NCBI GenBank assembly: GCA_964385235.1
Contig: CAYLOD010000049.1
Location: 1 to 14,429 of the forward strand
Reading direction: 5' to 3'
Source of the DNA: Pseudoruminococcus sp964385235
GTDB lineage: Bacteria > Bacillota > Clostridia > Oscillospirales > Acutalibacteraceae
DNA length: 14,429 nt
Shown: positions 6,314 through 12,232 of the stretch, one piece after another
Position numbering within the stretch: position 1 is the first letter of the stretch
Layout of the letters: each line of letters begins with the position of its first letter
Made by a program: the position numbers and the translations under genes
The notes under the pieces: generated by a model
Told to the model about the DNA's origin: nothing
Seen by the model: only the letters and a program-made list of their open reading frames with translations
Databases searched by the model: none

Positions 6314-7657
6314 TCAAGATGATTTGCTTGATTCAGATTTTTTACTCGATTCGGTCTTGCTTGATTCGGCTTTGCTCGATTCGGCCTTAGAACTTGCCGA
6401 GGACTTAGGCTTCGCGTCAGCCGAGAACATCAGCTTGAGCGTTTTGTATGTACACTCGCCGGTCACATCGAGCTTGTTTTTCTTTTGGAAAGCCTCTACA
6501 GACGCCTTCGTCACCTCTCCGTAATATCCCGAATACTCATTGTTAAAGTAACCGAGCTTGTTCAAGCGCTTCTGAATTTTCTTTATATCGTCGTCAATAT
6601 CACCAAACTCGTAGTACATATCCTCGGTTATCTTTAAAGATTTATCGGCCTTGACGGTCTGCGCCTTTGAACTTTCCGCCTTACTGCTTTCCGTCTTGCT
6701 GCTTTCCGCTTTACTGCTTTCAGGCTTGCTCGATTCGGACTTGGAGCTTTCTGTTTTCTTCGTGGGATCCTCGGGGTTGATAGATACCGTAGGGTACATG
6801 ATCTCCATCATCTTTGTAAGAGCCTCGACGAGGGAATTGCCTTGTCTTGAAAAAAGCTCCGATGGAAGTTCGTACACCTTGCCGTTTTTAACGGCGGAAA
6901 AGTCCTTGAATTTATCGCTTTTAATCAGCTTTTCCTTTACTCCGACGTCACAGAAAATAAACTGCGGATCGGCAAGTTTCAGAGCGATGAACGCCTCGTC
7001 CGCGCTGAGACCCGCCTTGCAGACGTTTACGGCATTGAGGTAATCGAAAAGCCTGCCCGACGGTGTATTGTCGGTGAGCGCCGTGCCGTTTTCGTCATAG
7101 AGATAGCAGGCGGTCACAAGAACCTTGCTTTCGGGTACAAGACGCTGAAGGTCGTCCATCGTAACGGAGAGAGTTTCCGCGCGTTCCTCGCCTATTTTTC
7201 TGCCTGTTTTCTCGCCCGCCATAACCGCGCCGATATTGCCGAAAAGCTCGGATATACCGTTCATAGTCGTAGCGGGGACGAAAGTTATTACTGTGATACC
7301 CGTATCCCTCAGACTTGAGATACGTTCGCGCGGCATATCGCTGTCTGTGAAGATTATGTCGGGTGCAATATCGAGAATGGCGTCTATGTCAGGTGAGTTT
7401 TTCGAGCCTACGGATCTTACGCCGGAAATTTCCTCCTGTGTACATTCGTCGGATCTTCCCTCTATCTTCTTGATAAATCCGCACGAAACAAGTATATCCG
7501 CTATCGAATCGGAAAGCACAACCACCTTTTCGGGGGCGGAGTTTACAGTGATATTCGCAAGCCGTACAGGATATTCCCCTGTGCTGCTTGTTCCGCACGC
7601 GGCGGCGGAAAGCGCGATTACCGCCGCAAGGGCAAGAGCTATAACTTTTTTAAACAT
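6314..7657 (-). CDS. Lipoprotein: BtuF/FepB-type ABC-transporter binding domain fused to a peptidoglycan-binding domain
   Basis: This is a 447-residue exported lipoprotein. Residues 1-20 are a signal peptide ending SAAA, with lipid-bearing Cys21. Residues 35-290 are a Peripla_BP_2-type (BtuF/FhuD/FepB) ligand-binding domain. It contains EKVVVLSDSIADILVSCGF, DIDAILDIAPDIIFTD, TGITVITF, the long backbone helix around 134-170 and AVKNGKVYELP. The family binds corrinoids, haem or ferric siderophores; the ligand here is unknown. Residues 300-330 are a linker of repeated ESSK. Residues 347-411 are a PG_binding_1 domain (IKKIQKRLNKLGYFNNEYSG, then VEAFQKKNKLDVTG), and 415-447 are a second ESSK tail. 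The start is the ATG at 7657, with AAAGGA 8 bases upstream; the GTG at 7675 overlaps that site. It lies 30 bases after the DUF815 gene. No permease or ATPase of an importer is nearby, so it may pair with a distant transporter or act as a wall-anchored binding protein. Confidence 0.88.
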   Translation of the reverse strand: MFKKVIALALAAVIALSAAACGTSSTGEYPVRLANITVNSAPEKVVVLSDSIADILVSCGFIKKIEGRSDECTQEEISGVRSVGSKNSPDIDAILDIAPDIIFTDSDMPRERISSLRDTGITVITFVPATTMNGISELFGNIGAVMAGEKTGRKIGEERAETLSVTMDDLQRLVPESKVLVTACYLYDENGTALTDNTPSGRLFDYLNAVNVCKAGLSADEAFIALKLADPQFIFCDVGVKEKLIKSDKFKDFSAVKNGKVYELPSELFSRQGNSLVEALTKMMEIMYPTVSINPEDPTKKTESSKSESSKPESSKAESSKTESSKAESSKAQTVKADKSLKITEDMYYEFGDIDDDIKKIQKRLNKLGYFNNEYSGYYGEVTKASVEAFQKKNKLDVTGECTYKTLKLMFSADAKPKSSASSKAESSKAESSKTESSKKSESSKSS

Positions 7658-7687
7658 ATGCATTATCCTTTCCACATATAAAGGGGG

Positions 7688-8938
7688 TCAATCCTTTTTG
7701 ATCTGTCTTGCCTGTGTAATGGCGACAAACTGACGGGCACATCTCGGCGAGCGTCCCCCGCGTTCTACCGCCCATTGTTCCGCTTCACGCTCCAATGTTT
7801 CCGCGTCAATATTAAGCCCGCTTTCCTCAGCGAGCGAACGCACAATAGCGAGATATTTCGCCTTGTCGGGAATGCTGAAATTCACCGCTAAGCCAAACCT
7901 GTCAAAAAGCGACATATTCTCCTGTATTGTATCGTTTCTGTGCATATCGTCGCCCGCGCGTTCGGAATAGTTTTCCTTAACAATGTGGCGGCGGTTGGAC
8001 GTAGCGTATATAAGCGTATTATCGGGGCGGGCGGCCAGACCGCCCTCAAGCACAGCCTTTAGCTGCGCATATGTTTTGTCGTCGCTCGAAAACGACAGGT
8101 CGTCTATGAATATGATAAATTTCAGCGGGAGCGCCGCTATTTTATCGACAAGTATCGGGAAGTCGGCGAGTCTGTCCTTTGGCATCTCGACCATTCGCAG
8201 ACCGTCTTTATAAAATTCATTCAAGATAGCCTTGACGGTAGAGGACTTGCCCGTTCCCCTGTCCCCGTAAAGCAGACAGTTATTACAATGTATGCCGTTT
8301 AAAAACGCCTTTGTATTATCGACAACAAGCCCTCTCGGTATTTCGTAGCCCTTGAGTGACGACATAGATATATTATCGGGGTGAATGACGGGCTCAATAC
8401 TGCCGTTTCTCCATATAAACGCGCGATACCTCGCAAACATACCGCAGCCGTTTTTGGCATAGTAGTTCGCAAGTCTGTTCACACATTGTCTGAGCGTCGA
8501 AAATTCCTCGCATGGCTTACCCGTACTCCATCTCGGCAAAGAGTGTTCAAACGATCCGAGTTCCTCCCTGTACTCATATCCCATGAGGATCTGTTCGGGG
8601 GTAATCCTGCTTATCTTAATAATAGCGGCAATATCTCTCTTGGTGGCCGAAAGCGCCTCCGCGGAAAGCTCGTCTATTCTGTTGTCAGCCGCAAGCATTG
8701 AAAAGCGGTTCTCATCAAAGAGCGCGGTTTCCGTTATACAGCCCGCGAGGTTATCGGCAAAGCCTCTATCGCTCAGCAGTCTGAAAAATTCTCCCCATGC
8801 GCCGGCAAACTCAAGCGGGGGTCTATCGCAGGAACAAAGCAATTTAAAAAGGGCTTTCGGAACAGTGCGGTTCAATATGCCTCTGTAAATCGAAAGCGAT
8901 GACATCAGCAAAGCCGCTTCCTTAGCCAAACTCATCAT
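7688..8938 (-). CDS. DUF815-family AAA-type ATPase
   Basis: This 416-residue protein has an uncharacterised helical N-terminal region (about residues 1-195) and a C-terminal DUF815 P-loop ATPase domain. Walker A is GDRGTGKSS (about 225-233), Walker B FIIFIDDLSF (about 274-283), sensor-like IYATSNRRHIV follows, and the C-terminal part carries the arginine-rich ERGGRSPRCARQF segment. Family members are cytoplasmic ATPases of unknown target. The length and domain order are normal for the family. The start is uncertain: ATG at 8938 or the next codon at 8935 gives an N-terminus MMSLAKEAALLMSSLSIYRG that fits the family, with only a weak GGGGAC upstream. A TTG at 8962 would add eight residues. It is the first gene of a two-gene operon, with the lipoprotein gene 30 bases downstream. 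Confidence 0.9.
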   Translation of the reverse strand: MMSLAKEAALLMSSLSIYRGILNRTVPKALFKLLCSCDRPPLEFAGAWGEFFRLLSDRGFADNLAGCITETALFDENRFSMLAADNRIDELSAEALSATKRDIAAIIKISRITPEQILMGYEYREELGSFEHSLPRWSTGKPCEEFSTLRQCVNRLANYYAKNGCGMFARYRAFIWRNGSIEPVIHPDNISMSSLKGYEIPRGLVVDNTKAFLNGIHCNNCLLYGDRGTGKSSTVKAILNEFYKDGLRMVEMPKDRLADFPILVDKIAALPLKFIIFIDDLSFSSDDKTYAQLKAVLEGGLAARPDNTLIYATSNRRHIVKENYSERAGDDMHRNDTIQENMSLFDRFGLAVNFSIPDKAKYLAIVRSLAEESGLNIDAETLEREAEQWAVERGGRSPRCARQFVAITQARQIKKD

Positions 8939-9029
8939 TATTGCATCGTCCCCATCATTCAAAATTTATCACAAATTATTGTACATCAAATATTATATAC
9001 ACCAATCTTTAAATCTAAACTATACCGAT

Positions 9030-9058
9030 ATTTTACGACATTTTTCCTCATAAGTCAA
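9030..9058 (-). promoter_or_regulatory. Promoter of the DUF815-lipoprotein operon
   Basis: On the minus strand TTGACT (9053-9058) and TAAAAT (9030-9035) are separated by 17 bases and match the sigma-A consensus at 5 of 6 positions each. The start point would be near 9024. A second TATAAT-like box lies nearer the gene (about 8992-8998) but has a poor -35 partner. The -35 box abuts the hairpin at 9059-9079 of the dispersed repeat. Confidence 0.75.
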
Positions 9059-9276
9059 GCGGCGGAGGCACTCCGCCGCGAGGCCGTTTTTCGCCATACG
9101 GCGAAAAACTTCGGCACTGATAGGGGTTGCATGTGTGCCGCGCAAAGAGTTTTCCGCTTTATCAGCATATGGTAATTCATCGGTAACTTCACGCCCACGC
9201 GGCAGCAAACTTCCCTTGCCGACGCCGGGCGAGCCCTGCCGGGCGATTACGCGTCTTGCGGGCGAAGGCACTCTGC
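9056..9276. repeat. Dispersed intergenic repeat, long copy with two hairpins
   Basis: The left part (9056-9076) and right part (9186-9259) match the copy at 6113-6249. Its ends carry an imperfect 16-base direct repeat, GGCGRAGGCACTCYGC, at 9061-9076 and 9261-9276 (14 of 16 identical). Inside are a 9-bp stem with a 3-base loop (9059-9079) and a 10-bp stem with the loop ATAC (9086-9109, GTTTTTCGCC/GGCGAAAAAC). The right end stops one base before the dapL stop codon. An open frame of 83 codons crosses it on the minus strand, but it has no ribosome site and tracks the repeat, so it is not called a gene. Confidence 0.8.
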
Positions 9277-9277
9277 A

Positions 9278-10492
9278 TTAAAGTGTTTCGACAAGGGCTT
9301 TGAATCTTGCCATAGCTTCAACAGTCTTGTCCTTGTCGCCGAACGAGGTCAGACGGAAATAGCCCTCTCCGTTTTTGCCGAAGCCCGCGCCCGGAGTACC
9401 GACGACATTGGCTTTCTCAAGAAGCAGGTCAAAGAAGCTCCATGAATCCATTCCGTTCGGACAGCGCAGCCATATATACGGTGAATTTTTACCGCCGGAA
9501 TACCATATTCCCAGCTCGTCGAGAGTTTTCGCGATAACTCGCGCGTTCTCCTTGTAATATTCGAGGTTTATTCTGCACTGTCTCTGACCCTCCTCGGTGA
9601 ATACCGCTGCGGCGCCGCACTGTACGGGATACGAAACGCCGTTAAATTTGCTGCCCTGACGTCTGCCCCAAAGCTGTGAAATATTGACTGTTTCGCCGTT
9701 TGAAGCCTTGAACTCAAGCTCCTTGGGAATGACTGTATATCCGCAGCGCATACCGGTAAAGCCGGCGGTCTTGGACAGCGAACAAATCTCGATAGCGCAT
9801 CTGCGCGCGCCCTCGACGGCAAATATGCTCCTCGGTACATCGTCCTCAGTGATGAACGCTTCATAAGCGGCGTCATATATTATAACAGCCTCGTTGGCGA
9901 TAGCGTAATCTATCCATGCCTTAAGCTCACTCGTCTTAAACGCCGCGCCTGTCGGATTATTCGGTGAGCAAAGGTATATCAGGTCGGCATGAACCGAATA
10001 ATCGGGAACAGCCGAAAAACCGTTTTCCTGCGTCGAGTCCGCGTAGATGACCTTTCTGCCGCTCATAAGGTTCGAGTCAACATAAACGGGATACGCGGGA
10101 TCCGTTATCAAGACAACATTGTCATCTCCGAATATATCGACAATATTGCCGCAGTCGGACTTGGCGCCATCGCTTATCCTTATTTCACCGGGTGCTATAT
10201 CCACTCCGAAACTCTTATAATATCCCGAAACAGCCTCCTTGAGAAAATCATATCCCGTGCCGCTGTCCTCATAGCCCCTGAAGGTTTCCTTGACGCCCAT
10301 TTCCTCCGCGCCCTTCCTGACCGCTTCAACAACGCACGGAGCTATCGGAAGCGTAACATCTCCGATGCCCATTCGGATAATTCTATCCTTTTTGTCCGGG
10401 TTGTTCTCTATGTACCCGTTGACTTTTTTCGCAATATTTATGAAAAGATAATTCTTTTCCAGCTTTAAATAATTCTCGTTCAGCTTTGGCAT
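9278..10492 (-). CDS. dapL: LL-diaminopimelate aminotransferase
   Basis: DapL is a PLP-dependent class I/II aminotransferase that converts tetrahydrodipicolinate and glutamate directly to LL-2,6-diaminopimelate, bypassing the succinyl or acetyl routes to lysine and meso-diaminopimelate. The 404-residue length is typical. Visible family features are FRGYEDSGTGYDFLKEAV (71-88), ISDGAKSDCGNIVDIFG (106-122), DPAYPVYVDSNLMSG (131-145), CSPNNPTGA (175-183), Asp207 in IIYDAAYEAF, the PLP-binding Lys241 in SLSKTAGFTGMRCGY, and Arg380 in YFRLTSFG. The ATG at 10492 has AAGGAGAG 6 bases upstream. It follows pyrG by 132 bases and shares a pathway with the DapF part of the fusion gene upstream, which uses its product. 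Confidence 0.98.
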   Translation of the reverse strand: MPKLNENYLKLEKNYLFINIAKKVNGYIENNPDKKDRIIRMGIGDVTLPIAPCVVEAVRKGAEEMGVKETFRGYEDSGTGYDFLKEAVSGYYKSFGVDIAPGEIRISDGAKSDCGNIVDIFGDDNVVLITDPAYPVYVDSNLMSGRKVIYADSTQENGFSAVPDYSVHADLIYLCSPNNPTGAAFKTSELKAWIDYAIANEAVIIYDAAYEAFITEDDVPRSIFAVEGARRCAIEICSLSKTAGFTGMRCGYTVIPKELEFKASNGETVNISQLWGRRQGSKFNGVSYPVQCGAAAVFTEEGQRQCRINLEYYKENARVIAKTLDELGIWYSGGKNSPYIWLRCPNGMDSWSFFDLLLEKANVVGTPGAGFGKNGEGYFRLTSFGDKDKTVEAMARFKALVETL

Positions 10493-10624
10493 GAGGATCT
10501 CTCCTTTTTAATATTTTATTACTGTATTCGCGCTTACGGGGAGGACGGCGAGCCGCGCACGCTAATGCGGGACCCTGACCCCCCGCTCCCCGCAAGCCTT
10601 TTGCAAAAGGCTTGCGCGAAAACT
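10493..10624. other. pyrG-dapL spacer with GC-rich repeat-like sequence
   Basis: This 132-base spacer holds a 26-bp palindrome next to the pyrG stop and a GC-rich tract (10529-10590) unlike the AT-rich leader just before dapL. No clear promoter hexamer pair was found for dapL, so co-transcription with pyrG is the simplest reading. Confidence 0.5.
10591..10616. repeat. Perfect 26-bp palindrome
   Basis: The half-site CGCAAGCCTTTTG is followed immediately by its exact reverse complement. It starts 9 bases after the pyrG stop. As RNA it could fold into a hairpin with a tight loop. No T run follows on the minus strand, so it is not a standard terminator. It could stabilise or partly terminate the pyrG message, or belong to a dispersed repeat family. 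Confidence 0.85.
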
Positions 10625-12232
10625 TTAATTTTTCCTTGTTTCAAGCGACGCTTTTATAAATTCTCTGAATATCGGATGCGCCTTATTCGGGCGGCTCTTG
10701 AACTCGGGATGATACTGCACACCTATAAAAAACCTGTTCTCCGGTATTTCAACCGCCTCGACAAGCATACCGTTCGGTGAAGTACCCGTGAATCTCATTC
10801 CGTTTTTCTCGAAAATCTCTCTGTATTTATTGTTGAACTCATAGCGGTGCCTGTGACGCTCCGCGATTTCCGACACGCCGTAAGCCCTCTCCATGATAGA
10901 ATTTTTGCGGATCCTGCACGGATACGCGCCAAGACGCATTGTTCCGCCCAACGGTATATTTCCCTGCTGGTCCGGCATAAGGTCGATTACGGGATACTCC
11001 GTATCCTTATTAAACTCGCTCGAATTTGCGTGTTTAAAGCCAAGCTTATTGCGGGCAAATTCTATGACCGCTGTCTGCATACCAAGACAAATGCCGAAGT
11101 ACGGCACGTCATGCGTGCGTGCGTATTCAGCGGCGGTTATTTTGCCGTGAATGCCTCTGTTTCCGAAGCCGCCGGGGACTATAATCCCGTCGCAGTCCTC
11201 CAAAAGCTCATCTACGGTATATTCCGTTATAAGCTCCGCGTCCACCCACTTTATATCAATCACGGCGCCGTTCTCGTATCCCGCGTGGTTAAGCGCCTCG
11301 GCGACGGACAGGTATGCGTCATGGAGCTGAACATACTTTCCGACAAGGGCGATCCTGACCTGCTTTTCCCTTGCCTTTATGCGCTTGAGCATTTCCTCCC
11401 ATTCCGACATATCGCCCGCCGGCAGATTTATATTAAGCTCACGGCACACAATATCGGAAAAGTTATTCTTCTCAAGCATCATAGGCGCTTCGTACAGAAC
11501 CGGCAGAGTTATATTTTCGATAACGCAGTCCGGCTTTACATTACAGAACATAGCTATTTTTTTAAATATGCTCTCCTCAAGAGGCTCGTCGCAGCGGAGA
11601 ACAAGTATATCGGGATTTATGCCGAGCGAGCGCAGCTCCTTTGCGGAATGCTGCGCGGGCTTTGACTTATGCTCCTCGCTGCCCTTTATATACGGAACAA
11701 GGCAAACGTGAATAAACAGGCTGTTCTCAAATCCCACTTCAACAGACACCTGTCTTATCGCCTCAAGGAACGGCTGGCTTTCGATATCGCCGACTGTACC
11801 GCCGATTTCGGTTATTACAACGTCGGCGTCGGATTGCTTTCCGACAGCGTATATAAACTCCTTTATCTCGTTGGTTATATGGGGAATGACCTGAACCGTT
11901 TCACCGAGATATTCGCCGTTTCTTTCCTTTTCGAGGACGTTTGAATACACCTTGCCTGTCGTCAGGTTCGAGAACTTGTTCAGGTTTTCGTCGATAAAGC
12001 GTTCATAGTGTCCGAGGTCAAGGTCTGTTTCCGCGCCGTCCTCAGTGACAAAAACCTCTCCGTGCTGATAGGGGCTCATCGTTCCGGGGTCTACGTTTAT
12101 ATACGGATCGAGCTTCTGCGCCGCGACCTTCAGACCGCGCGCCTTAAGAAGCCTGCCGAGCGAGGCGGCTGTTATGCCCTTGCCAAGCCCCGATACAACT
12201 CCTCCCGTTACAAAAATATATTTCGTCATCAT
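10625..12232 (-). CDS. pyrG: CTP synthase
   Basis: PyrG makes CTP from UTP, ATP and glutamine in the cytoplasm. The 535-residue length is normal. The N-terminal amidoligase domain (1-270) has YIFVTGGVVSGLGKGITAAS (residues 5-24), the DPYINVDPGTMSPYQHGEVF segment (42-61) and ITEIGGTVGDIES (140-152). The C-terminal class I glutamine amidotransferase domain (about 290-530) has PGGFGNRG (353-360), the nucleophile Cys382 in FGICLGMQ, and His508/Glu510 in QYHPEF. The start ATG at 12232 overlaps the TGA of the upstream fusion gene as ATGA, and AAGGAGAG lies 8 bases upstream inside that gene. This predicts translational coupling. A second ATG follows at once (12229). Confidence 0.98.
   Translation of the reverse strand: MMTKYIFVTGGVVSGLGKGITAASLGRLLKARGLKVAAQKLDPYINVDPGTMSPYQHGEVFVTEDGAETDLDLGHYERFIDENLNKFSNLTTGKVYSNVLEKERNGEYLGETVQVIPHITNEIKEFIYAVGKQSDADVVITEIGGTVGDIESQPFLEAIRQVSVEVGFENSLFIHVCLVPYIKGSEEHKSKPAQHSAKELRSLGINPDILVLRCDEPLEESIFKKIAMFCNVKPDCVIENITLPVLYEAPMMLEKNNFSDIVCRELNINLPAGDMSEWEEMLKRIKAREKQVRIALVGKYVQLHDAYLSVAEALNHAGYENGAVIDIKWVDAELITEYTVDELLEDCDGIIVPGGFGNRGIHGKITAAEYARTHDVPYFGICLGMQTAVIEFARNKLGFKHANSSEFNKDTEYPVIDLMPDQQGNIPLGGTMRLGAYPCRIRKNSIMERAYGVSEIAERHRHRYEFNNKYREIFEKNGMRFTGTSPNGMLVEAVEIPENRFFIGVQYHPEFKSRPNKAHPIFREFIKASLETRKN

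Larger units (their letters stand above)
8939..9277. other. Intergenic region between dapL and the DUF815 gene
   Basis: From right to left this 339-base gap holds the long copy of the dispersed repeat (9056-9276) with two hairpins, a promoter (9030-9058) and an AT-rich leader of about 85 bases. No hairpin followed by a T run is visible on the minus strand after dapL, so read-through from the dapL operon into the DUF815 operon is possible. Confidence 0.7.

Noticed and set aside
9086..9109. 10-bp hairpin as a dapL terminator
   Set aside because: No T run follows on the minus strand; the hairpin belongs to the dispersed repeat.
9020..9271. 83-codon minus-strand frame after dapL
   Set aside because: It lies almost wholly inside the dispersed repeat, has no ribosome site, and the short repeat copy at 6113-6249 does not preserve the frame.
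10847..11665. 272-codon plus-strand frame opposite pyrG
   Set aside because: The pyrG reading has all catalytic motifs across this span; the opposite frame is a shadow.
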